Shown: positions 9,004-18,686, counted from the first letter of the stretch. The stretch: 64,000 nt of DNA from Crocinitomix sp. (GCA_013138735.1 WTCE01000023.1:1-64000); one strand, 5' to 3'. Translations and numbers: made by a program. Notes: a model not told the origin generated them from the letters alone.

Positions 9004-9049
9004 GACTTCCCTATTTCTAAGGCGTCTTTATTTATTAGGCATTAATCCT

Positions 9050-9057
9050 TATTTTTG
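9050..9057 (+). promoter_or_regulatory. -7 element of the aminotransferase gene
   Basis: TATTTTTG fits TAnnTTTG. The transcript would begin after the TTG at 9055, which rules out that codon as start and supports the ATG at 9079. Confidence 0.6.
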
Positions 9058-9078
9058 GAATCTTATTTCCAATTGATA

Positions 9079-10284
9079 ATGACGGATACTACAAGACAAA
9101 TCACTTTTCTAAAAAAACAGGCGCAAACTAACGAAACGCCTTATTTAATTGACGTTGATAGAGCTGATGGCATCTATATTTGGGATAAATCAGGTAAACG
9201 TTATATGGATATGATTGCAGGCGTTGCCGTCAATAATATTGGACATAGACATCCCGCAGTTATAGCGGCCATTAAAGAACAGGTAGATCAACATTTGCAT
9301 GTTATGGTTTATGGCGAGTATATTCAAGACGCACAATTGGCATTAGCAGAAAATTTAGCAAGCATTTTACCTGAGCAATTAAACTGTTCTTATGTGGTGA
9401 ATTCTGGTACTGAAGCAATTGAAGGCGCTTTAAAATTGGCCAAACGTTATACTGGTCGTTCCGAAATTATTTCTTGCAAAGGTTCCTATCACGGCAGCAC
9501 GCATGGATCAATGAGCGTTTCGGCGAATGAAGTTAAAAAAGCGGCCTATCGCCCTTTGTTACCATTGGTTAAGTTCATCACGTTTAATTCTATCGAAAGT
9601 TTGTCCATTATCACTGAAAAAACTGCTGTAGTTATTATTGAACCTATTCAAGGAGATGCTGGCGTTAGAATTCCAAGTACTGATTTTTTAAAAGCCTTGC
9701 GAGCTAAATGCGACGAAGTTGGTTGTTTGCTTTTATTTGATGAAGTGCAAACAGGCTTTGGACGGACAGGTAGCTTTTTTGCCTTTGAACGATTTGGGGT
9801 TGTTCCAGACATAATAACTTTGGGAAAAGCCTTGGGCGGCGGAATGCCAATTGGTGCATTTGTTTCTAGTACAGAAATTATGAAGGCACTTACGCATGAC
9901 CCAATGTTGGGCCATATTACAACTTTCGGTGGGCATCCTGTTTGTTGCGCAGCGGCGAACGCGGCAATAAATGTGCTAAAAACTGAAAATTGGATTGCTG
10001 AAGTTGAAGAAAAAGGTGCTTTATTAGAAAGGCTTATTGCGACAAGTAATGAAGTGATTGAAATTAGACGCGCAGGATTAATGTTCGCTATTGAAATGGT
10101 TTCCTTCGATCGCGTTAAGTTAATTGTTGATCATTGTTTAGAAAATGGTTTAATCGGATTTTGGTTTTTATCCTGCCCTAATAGTTTTCGTCTCTCCCCC
10201 CCTCTTTCTATTACGAATAAAGAGATTGAAGCAGCTGGAAAGTTGATTTTAGCCGCCATTTCAGCAACTGAAAATAAGATATAA
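9079..10284 (+). CDS. Class III PLP-dependent aminotransferase
   Basis: A 401-residue fold-type I class III aminotransferase. Visible features are YMDMIAGVAVNNIGHRHP near the N-terminus, SGTEAIEGALKLAKRYTGR (phosphate-binding loop), SYHGSTHGSMS, the cofactor Asp in LLLFDEVQTGFGRTG, and the PLP Lys in ITLGKALGGGMPIGAF. Members include acetylornithine, ornithine and 4-aminobutyrate transaminases; the exact substrate cannot be assigned. An upstream TTG at 9055 would add 8 residues but lies inside a promoter element, so the ATG at 9079 was chosen. It is transcribed alone and converges on the M1 peptidase gene with only 54 bases between the stops. Confidence 0.92.
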   Translation: MTDTTRQITFLKKQAQTNETPYLIDVDRADGIYIWDKSGKRYMDMIAGVAVNNIGHRHPAVIAAIKEQVDQHLHVMVYGEYIQDAQLALAENLASILPEQLNCSYVVNSGTEAIEGALKLAKRYTGRSEIISCKGSYHGSTHGSMSVSANEVKKAAYRPLLPLVKFITFNSIESLSIITEKTAVVIIEPIQGDAGVRIPSTDFLKALRAKCDEVGCLLLFDEVQTGFGRTGSFFAFERFGVVPDIITLGKALGGGMPIGAFVSSTEIMKALTHDPMLGHITTFGGHPVCCAAANAAINVLKTENWIAEVEEKGALLERLIATSNEVIEIRRAGLMFAIEMVSFDRVKLIVDHCLENGLIGFWFLSCPNSFRLSPPLSITNKEIEAAGKLILAAISATENKI

Positions 10285-10338
10285 TCTTTTAGGACTTAAT
10301 TCAAAATAGTCTTAAGGCCGAGATAATTTTCAAACAAA

Positions 10339-12621
10339 TTAATGGTAATTGCCTTTATGGTTATTTTCCTCAAAAATTTCGAATCGTGAAGGAATCATTC
10401 TACGTGGCCAATAATTGTCATACGTTTCACAATCGGCTGTTTCTAAATAAGGATCAAGAATAACATTCAACACTTCTTTTTTAAAGAAAAATAACTTGGA
10501 AACTTCTTTCGAATTTTTCCGCCATATTTCTGCTGGAATTTTAATGAGTTCATTTGTTCCGTCAACGAATACAAATTGCAATATAAGTGGCATTACCAAG
10601 CCGCCCTTATTTTCAAAGTCTATTTGATAAAACTGATAACCACGATTTAAAAGAGCCTTATCACTTTCAGATAATTCACTTAAAAAATTAGCATACGCCG
10701 CGTTATCCTCATCCGTAACCTTATATATGTCAGTTGTATTATACTTATCGTCCAATTCAGGTTGACGTTCGTTAACGGTTTCCTTAATAACTTCTAGATT
10801 TCGAATCTCTGAAATATTTTTGTTTTCAGTGTCATTTGCATCTTTTAGAAAAGCTTTTTCATCTGTTGGATTCCCTTCATTTAACTGATACCAAGTCACA
10901 TTTTCAATCCCTATATCAACATGATCATTGGTATAAAACCAACCTCTCCAAAACCAATCTAGGTCTACTCCACTTGCATCTTCCATTGTACGGAAAAAAT
11001 CTGCTGGAGTAGGATGCTTGAACATCCAACGTTGTGCGTACACTTTAAATGCGTAATCAAATAACTCGCGTCCTAATATAGTCTCACGCAAAATGTTTAA
11101 AGCTGTTGCCGGTTTTCCATAGGCGTTATTTCCAAATTGATGTAAGGACTCTGAATTGGTCATAATTGGAGAGATTTTACTTTTATCCCCCTTCATATAA
11201 TCAACAATTAAATGCGCAGGCCCACGTCTTGATGGATATTCTCTTTGCCACTCTTGTTCAGTTAAATACTGTAAAAAGGTATTTAACCCCTCATCCATCC
11301 ATGTCCATTGGCGCTCATCTGAATTAATAATCATTGGAAAATAATTATGACCTACTTCATGAATAATTACGGAATGCATTCCATATTTGGTACGCTCACT
11401 GTAGGTGCCATCCGCATTTGGGCGTCCACCATTAAAACAAATCATTGGGTATTCCATTCCAATTTGATTGGCATGTACAGAAATTGCTACTGGATAGGGA
11501 TAATCAAACGTATGTTTAGAATAAGTACGTAAAGTCTGTGCAGATACCCGTGTAGAATACTTCTCCCAAAGTGGATTTCCCTCTTTTGGATAATAAGACA
11601 TGGCCATTACAGTTTTTGTTTCCAGTTCAACTGCTTGCGCATCCCACATAAATTTACGAGAAGAAGCAAAGGCGAAATCACGCACATTTTCTGCTTCAAA
11701 AATCCAAGTTTTTGTACCAGATGCTTTTGATTTTTCGGCTTCTTCAGCTTCAGCTTGCGTTATGATTAAAACGGGTTGATCAGATTCCTCTGCTTTGTCC
11801 CATCTAGTTTGTTGTTCTTTCGTTAAAACTTTTGAGGCATTTTGCAGTACACCAGTAGCCGCAACAACATGATCTGCAGGTACAGTAATTTCAACTTCGT
11901 AATCTCCAAAAGGTAATGTAAACTCACCCGCTCCTAAAAACTGTTTATTCTGCCATCCTTCAACGTCATTATAAACACACATTCTAGGAAAAAACTGCGC
12001 AATTGTGTAGATGTAGTTATCTTCTTCTTTGAAATGCTCGTAACCTGAACGTCCGCCAATTTCCATTCTATTATTCACATTATACCACCATTTCACTTTG
12101 AAAGAATAGGCTTGTCCTTGTGTTAATGCTTCACTCAAATCAACACGCATCATTGTTCCAACAACCGTGTATGGAATATCTTTTCCAGACACATCCGTTA
12201 CTTTTTCTAAATTAAAACCACCTTCAAACTCGGCTGCATTAAACATTCGAGTTAAAGCATGTGGTGAAGAAATAGACTCTATAGTGCCTGTTCTGGCCAA
12301 TTGACTATCAGATCCTTGCTTACGCACATTTTGATCCAACTGCAACCATAAATAGGTTAAAGGATCAGGCGAATTATTGGTATAGGTAACTGTTTCCTCT
12401 CCAGATACACGCTGGTTTTTGTCATCCAGTATGATACTCATTTTATAATCAGCCTGTTGCTGATAATAATTAGGTCCAGGAGCCCCCGCAGCATTGCGAT
12501 AAACGTTTGGGGTGGCCAACTCTTCTTTCAGTTGTTTGAATTTATTTGTATTGGTATTTTCTTGCGCAATAACAGTTGTCATCAAGAAAAGAAAGGTAAC
12601 TAGAGATAAAAATTTAGTCAT
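10339..12621 (-). CDS. M1-family (aminopeptidase N-like) zinc metallopeptidase, exported
   Basis: A 760-residue protein with a signal peptide at 1-19 (TVIAQ). It contains the full gluzincin site: HEVGH at 421-425 with the third zinc ligand E444 in WMDEGLNTF (HExxH-x18-E). The substrate-binding GxMEN loop is altered to GMEYP, which is common in Bacteroidota M1-like peptidases. The N-terminal 380 residues form the beta-rich M1 domain. The enzyme is expected in the periplasm or on the cell surface, cleaving peptides. It is the last gene of a five-gene minus-strand cluster, 14 bases after the DUF6702-like gene. Confidence 0.93.
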   Translation of the reverse strand: MTKFLSLVTFLFLMTTVIAQENTNTNKFKQLKEELATPNVYRNAAGAPGPNYYQQQADYKMSIILDDKNQRVSGEETVTYTNNSPDPLTYLWLQLDQNVRKQGSDSQLARTGTIESISSPHALTRMFNAAEFEGGFNLEKVTDVSGKDIPYTVVGTMMRVDLSEALTQGQAYSFKVKWWYNVNNRMEIGGRSGYEHFKEEDNYIYTIAQFFPRMCVYNDVEGWQNKQFLGAGEFTLPFGDYEVEITVPADHVVAATGVLQNASKVLTKEQQTRWDKAEESDQPVLIITQAEAEEAEKSKASGTKTWIFEAENVRDFAFASSRKFMWDAQAVELETKTVMAMSYYPKEGNPLWEKYSTRVSAQTLRTYSKHTFDYPYPVAISVHANQIGMEYPMICFNGGRPNADGTYSERTKYGMHSVIIHEVGHNYFPMIINSDERQWTWMDEGLNTFLQYLTEQEWQREYPSRRGPAHLIVDYMKGDKSKISPIMTNSESLHQFGNNAYGKPATALNILRETILGRELFDYAFKVYAQRWMFKHPTPADFFRTMEDASGVDLDWFWRGWFYTNDHVDIGIENVTWYQLNEGNPTDEKAFLKDANDTENKNISEIRNLEVIKETVNERQPELDDKYNTTDIYKVTDEDNAAYANFLSELSESDKALLNRGYQFYQIDFENKGGLVMPLILQFVFVDGTNELIKIPAEIWRKNSKEVSKLFFFKKEVLNVILDPYLETADCETYDNYWPRRMIPSRFEIFEENNHKGNYH

Positions 12622-12635
12622 GTTCTGAAAGCGTA

Positions 12636-13145
12636 TTAATCAAACGTGATTGTTTCATGTTTTTTAGAGGATACCAAAGTTACACTTTTAGTTCGTTCTT
12701 GGTATTTATAGTGTACAATATTTTGCTGTTGAGGAAATTGCGCTAGCAAAATGCTATTCATGATTTTAATCTCTTTTGGATTACTAATGCCAGTAAATGT
12801 GAAATAAAAGAATAGGTCTTGCCTGAGGTTCACCTCTTTACCAACATAGACGGGAATAGCTTGAATCCCGCCTGAATAAAGCTTAAAATGGTCTGTAAGG
12901 TAAGTTTTCATATAAATACCCGCTACTGAAGTATCTGCGATATTTTCGATTTCTAGTGGCTTGCCGAACTTCTCTCTTAAAACTTCTTCAAAGTCGTGCG
13001 CCGTCATTTTTAAACTGCCCTCAATTCTATTTTTTGATGAATTATATTCTAGTTCGGCTATCGAAACAAAATATCTGTGTCCAAAAGCGGCAAAACTGCA
13101 GCTCGTAAAAAAAAGGATTAAGAAAAATCTATTTATGCTCAGCAT
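12636..13145 (-). CDS. DUF6702-like exported protein
   Basis: A 169-residue protein with a signal peptide at 1-22 (ending AAFGH). The mature part begins HRYFVSIAELEYNSSKNRIEGSLKMTAHD, typical of the small beta-rich exported family DUF6702, whose members are often adjacent to M1 peptidases in Flavobacteria. The function is unknown. It lies between the M1 peptidase (14 bases downstream) and the DUF1573-type gene (30 bases upstream) on the same strand, so it probably belongs to that operon and may assist an envelope process. Confidence 0.8.
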   Translation of the reverse strand: MLSINRFFLILFFTSCSFAAFGHRYFVSIAELEYNSSKNRIEGSLKMTAHDFEEVLREKFGKPLEIENIADTSVAGIYMKTYLTDHFKLYSGGIQAIPVYVGKEVNLRQDLFFYFTFTGISNPKEIKIMNSILLAQFPQQQNIVHYKYQERTKSVTLVSSKKHETITFD

Positions 13146-13175
13146 TGGTATTTATTTTAGCGACTAGTTGCCTTT

Positions 13176-15131
13176 TTATTTTAATGATTTTTCAGGTACA
13201 ATCCGGATATAATGAAACTTTCTATACTGTAAGATTGGAATTGTTCCGTCATAATCAGGCCCTTGCTCTGTGACTAATTCATCTGTAAAAATAATTCGAT
13301 TAGGATCTATTAATTTTAGTGCCATGGCTGCTTTCAGTCGTTTTTGACTTTCAATTAAACGACTGTAAGCCAAGTAAAGGTTTGAAGTTGTTTGTTCAAT
13401 TGGAATTTTTGAAATACTAGATTCCATTCTCAATTCAACATAACCATCTCGTTTTATGCTTTCTGCCAATTCTGTTGCAAAAACCTGAAAACCATACGCA
13501 CCAGTATCAATGCCTTTAAAGTAATAATCAAAATTGACCATATATGGCTTTGTGCTAATATTATTCGCGCTTTCAGTCAAATGTACTAATGGTATGATTG
13601 TAAAATAGTCGAACTGACTGTAATCGAAATTTTCCGCGGCATTGGTCATTTTAAATTTTGGTCCATGGACGGCACCTTTAATTTTAATGTCTATTTCCCC
13701 ACCTCCAGTTTCATCTCGGAACTTTTTTTCTAGCTGCCCTTTTAAAGCGCGGGCGCCAATCCAGGCTAAATCAATATTTTCCATTTCAATATCATGCCGA
13801 GCTGTTGAAAGCGAAGATTCCAATAAAAGTTTAATTGGTTCGCCTTTTTTATAACTACGCAAACAGTTTTTCCAAAATTGCTTAAATGCCAATGAGGCCG
13901 TATCCAAATTACGTTGCCCTTCGTAAAACTGCTTATAAGTTGGCAATTGTGGCGGAACAATTTTGTCAGGTTTTACAACATAACGAATTGTCTCCTCTTC
14001 TTCCACATCTGCTTCATCCCATAATAAAAATTGAAACTTATCTTCGGGATGTACGCCTAATGAGTCAAAAGAAATGCGCACCTCTTTTTTTGATGCTCCC
14101 GTGGTTTCTTTAATTCTTTTTTGAATGGCTTTCTTAAGTTTAGCTGCTGTTTTCAGACGCACTTTCTCACTTTTTTTCCACGGCATTAAAATTGTTCCAT
14201 TCAAATTCAGCTCTCCATTTAAAAACAATTTCCCTTCAATCGTTTCAAAATTAACTTCCTCCAAAATTGTTTCAATTTCTGGCAATGCAAAGCGTTGGTA
14301 TTCTAGCAACATTTTTGTGCTTAGTACTTGTTCTTTCGAAGAGACTTTAATGACACTTGTATCGGCACCAGTTGCATCAAAATTAACCGAGTATAAGCGA
14401 ATAGCGGCATTGGACCATGGTGGTAATTCTGTTGATTTTTTAAAGACAGGTTCATCAAAGAACACGGAGCTTTCACCAAAACCGCGTCGATTGAATTCGC
14501 GCATTACTTTTTTCTTTGAAAAATTGATTAAATGTTCCAGCCTTTCTACATCCTTAATATCGGCAACCTCAATTTCAACCCCAACCGTTGCAAATTGATA
14601 AAAATCAACCTCATAGGTTAAGTCATTCACAAAATCAATGATGAAATTATAATCCAAATAAGAAGTGTCAAAGGCCGTAATAGGATAAAAGTAAATGGGC
14701 GCAACACTATACTGCAGGAGTTCATTACTCGTCTTTTGCGCCACAAAACTTTCAGAAACCACATTCCCCATAATTTTCAGAAAGAGTTTATCCTGAATGT
14801 CTCGACCGGTTTGGGTGGTTATTTCAACACTCTTCACAAATAGACCTAACCTACCTTTAGGATCATAAGAAACATCAATTGAAATACTAGAAGAAGGTAA
14901 AATAATGGTGTCTTGCGATAAAACCGCCGTGCAACCACAAGAAGTCTGAATATCAATTATCCGAATGGTATCTTCACGATAAGGATTGCTTAGATTAAAC
15001 TTGGCCGTAACCTTTCCCTTATTTTCAAAAATATCACCTAAATGCTGCACAGTTTCTGAAACACGAATTTGCCCAAAAGCCAAACTTGTCCACAACCACA
15101 ACCCTATTACTCCTAAAGTCCTTATCATCAT
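13176..15131 (-). CDS. Large exported protein with N-terminal DUF1573 domain
   Basis: A 651-residue protein with a signal peptide at 1-20 (ending LAFGQ). Residues about 22-125 match DUF1573, an Ig-like fold found in Bacteroidota envelope proteins: VQHLGDIFENKGKVTAKF, then the hallmark TSCGCTAVL and a late beta-strand region. The rest (about 130-651) is beta-rich with some helices and matches no family known to me; DPNRIIFTDELVTEQGP near the C-terminus is reminiscent of OmpA-like periplasmic domains, but weakly so. There is 1 base between the DUF819 stop and this start, so translation is likely coupled. Confidence 0.75.
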   Translation of the reverse strand: MMIRTLGVIGLWLWTSLAFGQIRVSETVQHLGDIFENKGKVTAKFNLSNPYREDTIRIIDIQTSCGCTAVLSQDTIILPSSSISIDVSYDPKGRLGLFVKSVEITTQTGRDIQDKLFLKIMGNVVSESFVAQKTSNELLQYSVAPIYFYPITAFDTSYLDYNFIIDFVNDLTYEVDFYQFATVGVEIEVADIKDVERLEHLINFSKKKVMREFNRRGFGESSVFFDEPVFKKSTELPPWSNAAIRLYSVNFDATGADTSVIKVSSKEQVLSTKMLLEYQRFALPEIETILEEVNFETIEGKLFLNGELNLNGTILMPWKKSEKVRLKTAAKLKKAIQKRIKETTGASKKEVRISFDSLGVHPEDKFQFLLWDEADVEEEETIRYVVKPDKIVPPQLPTYKQFYEGQRNLDTASLAFKQFWKNCLRSYKKGEPIKLLLESSLSTARHDIEMENIDLAWIGARALKGQLEKKFRDETGGGEIDIKIKGAVHGPKFKMTNAAENFDYSQFDYFTIIPLVHLTESANNISTKPYMVNFDYYFKGIDTGAYGFQVFATELAESIKRDGYVELRMESSISKIPIEQTTSNLYLAYSRLIESQKRLKAAMALKLIDPNRIIFTDELVTEQGPDYDGTIPILQYRKFHYIRIVPEKSLK

Positions 15132-15132
15132 C

Positions 15133-16800
15133 CTATCCCTGCGAAAGCCATTGCATCATTATTGTACATAAAATTGCACCAAATGTTCCTACCGCATAAC
15201 CCAGTACTGCAAGAAGCACACCAACTGGTGCCAATGAAGGACTAAAAGCACTTGCTACAATCGGTGCAGATGCCGCTCCACCAACGTTTGCTTGACTTCC
15301 AACGGCCACATAAAAGAAGGGAGCTTTTATAATTTTTGCGACTATGAATAAGAAGATCGCATGCACTAAAATCCAAATTAATCCAATTGATAATAAGAAT
15401 TTAAATAAGCCCCAATTCGCCCATAATTCCATAACATCCATTTTCATACCTATGGTTGCTACCAGGATATATAAAAATACGCTACCAACTTTAGAGGCAC
15501 CTACCCCTTCAAACTTTCTGAATTTAGTGAATGAAAGAACGACACCAAAAATAGTTGAGAATACAACCAGCCAAAAGAAGCCGCTTCCAAAAGAAACCAT
15601 TAAATCTGCAGCAGTATCGTTCCAGCCTCTAATATCGGCAAAAACAACGCCGGTGCAAGGTACATAAGGTGTACGCATTGAATCTAACCCACCACTAATT
15701 AAAGGAGCTAAATTGTCTGCCAATAAATGTGCTAATCCTATACAAGCGAAAGTAATTCCGAGCATATAGATTAAATCATTAAATGTGGCCACCTTTTTAA
15801 CACTGGCCTGAAAATTTTCCATTTTCGTTTTTAATGCTTCAATTGCTGAATCGTCTGCCTTAAAAAACTTGTTAATTTTTTTATTCATTCCGGTACCAAA
15901 TAATAGCACCGACATAAATATATTTGCCACAAAAACATCTACCACAATCATTGCTGAGAATAATGTATCACTTGCTCCGTAAATTTCTTTCATAGCTGTT
16001 TGGTTGGCACCTCCACCAATCCATGATCCGGCTACGGTTGAAAGTCCTCTCCATATTTCTCCGTCCAATACCTCTGGTGCAATTAAAGAAACTAACCACA
16101 ATGCTAAAGGACCACCAATTACAATACCTACAGTAGCTGTAAAAAACATGATAATGGCTTTTGAACCCAAGCGTTTTATTGCTGGAATATCAATACTTAA
16201 ACAGAGTAATACTAAACTTGCAGGCAATAAATAACGCGAAGCAATAAAGTATAGACTAGATTCTTCTGATGATATAATTCCCGCAGAATTTAGTCCTGCC
16301 GGAATAAAATAACACAACAAAAGTCCAGGCACCCATTTGTAAAAAGCTTTTAAACCCTTATTTGAACTGGAAGATGTACGAAATACAATCACTAAAACAA
16401 GCATTAATATTCCAAAAACAACAGCATCATTATCAATCCAGGGTGGACTAGACTTAACTTTAAAAGAAGCAGCCGACTGATTGCATTCCTCGCAGTCATT
16501 TTGCGTATCCCATAAGGTTAAAGAATGATCTCCACGTTCAAGGTTACTTAATATAATAGGATTATTTGTTCTTAAAACCGTTGTGTCTCCTTCAAAAATA
16601 ATGAGTGAGCTATCATGCGATTCAAACGTGATTTTTAAATACTTAACTTCAGTCGCATAATAAAGCGAACTTAGATTATCATAATCAACAACAGTCAATG
16701 TATCGTCTAGATCTTTTGCAGTGGCCGCTCTTAATTCAATTGCAGCATTTGCAGAAAAGTTAGTCACTAAAAGTGCTAACAGAAATAAAATTTTTCTCAT
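15133..16800 (-). CDS. DUF819 (YjcL-like) multi-pass membrane protein with N-terminal extracytoplasmic extension
   Basis: A 555-residue integral membrane protein. The DUF819 core spans about residues 125-555 with 10 or more hydrophobic helices and both family signatures, GSWIGGGANQTAMKEI and GSQANVGGAASAPIVASAF, which resemble the paired Gly-rich motifs of transporters. Ahead of it is an extra region of about 120 residues: a signal peptide at 1-20 and a beta-rich segment with a paired-Cys CEECNQ motif. Typical members are about 380-400 residues and lack this. A TTG at 16824 is possible but would overlap the upstream gene; the ATG at 16800 precedes a clean signal peptide. The substrate is unknown. 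Confidence 0.85.
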   Translation of the reverse strand: MRKILFLLALLVTNFSANAAIELRAATAKDLDDTLTVVDYDNLSSLYYATEVKYLKITFESHDSSLIIFEGDTTVLRTNNPIILSNLERGDHSLTLWDTQNDCEECNQSAASFKVKSSPPWIDNDAVVFGILMLVLVIVFRTSSSSNKGLKAFYKWVPGLLLCYFIPAGLNSAGIISSEESSLYFIASRYLLPASLVLLCLSIDIPAIKRLGSKAIIMFFTATVGIVIGGPLALWLVSLIAPEVLDGEIWRGLSTVAGSWIGGGANQTAMKEIYGASDTLFSAMIVVDVFVANIFMSVLLFGTGMNKKINKFFKADDSAIEALKTKMENFQASVKKVATFNDLIYMLGITFACIGLAHLLADNLAPLISGGLDSMRTPYVPCTGVVFADIRGWNDTAADLMVSFGSGFFWLVVFSTIFGVVLSFTKFRKFEGVGASKVGSVFLYILVATIGMKMDVMELWANWGLFKFLLSIGLIWILVHAIFLFIVAKIIKAPFFYVAVGSQANVGGAASAPIVASAFSPSLAPVGVLLAVLGYAVGTFGAILCTIMMQWLSQG

Positions 16801-16810
16801 AAGTTGAAAA

Positions 16811-17278
16811 CTAATATGGGCCAACTATACAGGCCAAAAGGGCAATTGACAGTGGATCGTCACCTGTCTTTGTGAATAATATATCGGATGAAAAATTAGA
16901 ATCTCCCATATAAATGGCATCATCCTCAATGGTTAAAACGCATTCGGTTGAAAAGGTTGAATTTCCGCGATAGACTTTACCATTATCAATGGTATAAATA
17001 ATATCAGACGAAAAATTAGAATCTCCCTTATAGACCTTATTCCCCTTTACAGTATACAAACAATCAAAGGTTGAAGTTGAACGGCCAAGATAAACTTTGT
17101 TATCTGCAATGGTATAATAAATTACGGGTGAAAAACGGTTATCTCCGTGGTATACAGTCCCATTATCAATTGTAAATGCAATATCGCTATCAAATTTACC
17201 ATCTCCACGGTACAGTTTAACTTGGGTAAAACCTGCAATTGCTATAAACAGGCTGATAAAAAGTAAGAATTGCTTCAT
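16811..17278 (-). CDS. Exported protein of six 20-residue YxGDSxFSSD repeats
   Basis: A 155-residue protein: signal peptide at 1-18 (AIAGFTQ), then six consecutive 20-residue units with the pattern (V/I)Y-x-G-D-S-x-F-S-x-D-I-x-Y-T-I-D-x-G-K. Units 4 and 6 are the most alike, also at nucleotide level (around 16880-16910 and 16996-17030), which indicates expansion by duplication. The regular unit suggests a beta-solenoid or stacked hairpins. It is the first gene of the minus-strand cluster, 10 bases before the DUF819 start. A TAnnTTTG element ends only 4 bases before its ATG. Function unknown. Confidence 0.8.
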   Translation of the reverse strand: MKQFLLFISLFIAIAGFTQVKLYRGDGKFDSDIAFTIDNGTVYHGDNRFSPVIYYTIADNKVYLGRSTSTFDCLYTVKGNKVYKGDSNFSSDIIYTIDNGKVYRGNSTFSTECVLTIEDDAIYMGDSNFSSDILFTKTGDDPLSIALLACIVGPY

Positions 17279-17282
17279 GTTT

Positions 17283-17290
17283 CAAAAATA
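17283..17290 (-). promoter_or_regulatory. -7 element abutting the ATG (possible leaderless mRNA)
   Basis: On the minus strand this reads TATTTTTG, with only 4 bases before the ATG at 17278. A start site at the usual distance would fall on or next to the start codon. Confidence 0.5.
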
Positions 17291-17369
17291 GCAATAATTA
17301 GACCACTAATATTGATTAGTTTTTCACAATTGTCAAAGGTTAAACACAGTTTGATTGAATCAATTGACT

Positions 17370-17377
17370 TATATTTG
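17370..17377 (+). promoter_or_regulatory. Complete Bacteroidota promoter before the VOC gene
   Basis: TATATTTG fits TAnnTTTG and has a TTTG at 17350-17353 with a 16-base spacer. It lies 18 bases before the ATG at 17396. The same TTTGATTG and spacing occur at 34220-34247. Confidence 0.7.
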
Positions 17378-17395
17378 CGCCTAAATAATTGCAAA

Positions 17396-18457
17396 ATGGA
17401 AAAAATTATCTCTGGAATTCAGCAAATGGGAATTGGCGTGTCTGATGTTCAAGAAATTTGGAAGTGGTATCGTGAAATGTTTGGAATCGATATTCGGTTA
17501 TTCGAAGATGCGGCTGAAGCACCTTTAATGACTAAATATACAGGTGGAGAAGTACACCGTAGAACAGCAACGCTAGCCTTAAGCATGGAAAGCGGCGGCG
17601 GTTTTGAAATTTGGCAATTTACAAGTCGACCAACAGAACGTGCAAATTTTGCAATTCAATTGGGTGACTTAGGTTTATACGCTTGTAAAATAAAATCGAA
17701 AGATGTAAAAGCAAGTTATGAATTCCACAGATCTAAAGGGGTAACTATTTTAGGAGAATTGAGTCAAACCCCAAGCGGTGAATTCAATTATTTTGTAGAA
17801 GATCCGAACGGCAATATTTTTAATGTAGTGCAAGGTACGGGTTGGTTTAAAGACACGAAACACCCTGCAAAAACAGGGGCTGTTGCAGGCGCAATTATAG
17901 GCGTAAGTGATATGGAGGCCTCGTTAAAACTATACCGCGACGTATTAAACTACGAAACTGTAGAATACGACGAAACAGGAAATTTTGATTGTTTTAAAGG
18001 TTTACTTTCTGGAGATCAGAAATTTAGACGTGTACAGTTAAAGCATAAGGATGAACGAGAAGGACCTTTTTCAAAACTATTAGGCCCAACTAGAATAGAA
18101 TTGGTACAGGCATTAGAGCGTCAACCAAAAAAGATTTTTCAAGATCGTTTTTGGGGAGATTGGGGCTTTATTCATTTATGCTTTGACATTCAAGGAATGG
18201 AAGCTTTGAAAAAGGATTGCGAAGCCGCAGGATTCCCATTCACAGTGGATAGCGGAGATACCTTTGACATGGGCGAAGCTGGTGGAAGGTTTTCTTATAT
18301 CGAAGATCCGGATGGCACATTGATTGAGTTTGTTGAAACGCATAAGGTACCTATCATGAAAAGTATTGGTTGGTATATTAACTTGAAAAAACGTGATCCT
18401 AAGAAGAGACTTCCGAATTGGATGTTGAAAGCCATGGGGATGAATAGGGTTAAATAG
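17396..18457 (+). CDS. Two-domain VOC (glyoxalase/dioxygenase-fold) protein
   Basis: A 353-residue protein with two vicinal-oxygen-chelate modules, at about 1-140 (QQMGIGVSDVQEIWKWYREMFGID ... FNYFVEDPNGNIFNVVQG) and 160-320 (GAIIGVSDMEASLKLYRDVLNYE ... FSYIEDPDGTLIEFVETHK). The Glu/Asp-Pro-(N/D)-G-x-x-(I/L)-(F/E) ends are typical of glyoxalase and extradiol dioxygenase folds, which use a divalent metal. The substrate is unknown. The frame is open further upstream to 17270, but the promoter at 17350-17377 and the start of the first domain fix the ATG at 17396. Confidence 0.85.
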   Translation: MEKIISGIQQMGIGVSDVQEIWKWYREMFGIDIRLFEDAAEAPLMTKYTGGEVHRRTATLALSMESGGGFEIWQFTSRPTERANFAIQLGDLGLYACKIKSKDVKASYEFHRSKGVTILGELSQTPSGEFNYFVEDPNGNIFNVVQGTGWFKDTKHPAKTGAVAGAIIGVSDMEASLKLYRDVLNYETVEYDETGNFDCFKGLLSGDQKFRRVQLKHKDEREGPFSKLLGPTRIELVQALERQPKKIFQDRFWGDWGFIHLCFDIQGMEALKKDCEAAGFPFTVDSGDTFDMGEAGGRFSYIEDPDGTLIEFVETHKVPIMKSIGWYINLKKRDPKKRLPNWMLKAMGMNRVK

Positions 18458-18575
18458 TACGCTTCGCTTTTAGTAGTTAGTACTTAGTACGCTCTCCGAC
18501 TGAGTCGGATCGCTGTTAGACTACGATTTGACTTGGTTTGAAGTTGAAACAAGTTTTAAGGAGACAATTTGCAAA

Positions 18576-18686
18576 ATGGAAGGGATTATTAAACGTTGGA
18601 ACACGATACAATCGCGCACCAGCGCCTGCGAATTGAGCTATTTATCTATTAACACGATTATGATTAAAACTACTTCTGTCAAATGA
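18576..18686 (+). CDS. Possible 36-residue ORF overlapping the next gene by ATGA
   Basis: A short frame from ATG 18576 to TGA 18684-18686 starts MEGIIKRWNT. An AAGGAG sequence lies about 12 bases before the ATG, and its stop overlaps the start of the 108-residue membrane protein as ATGA, the classic form of translational coupling. The peptide has no signal or TM segment and resembles no family known to me. It could be a leader peptide or chance. Confidence 0.3.
   Translation: MEGIIKRWNTIQSRTSACELSYLSINTIMIKTTSVK

Noticed and set aside
18495-18515. TCCGACTGAGTCGGA hairpin as a terminator
   Set aside because: No T-run follows on either strand, so it is listed as neither terminator nor operator.
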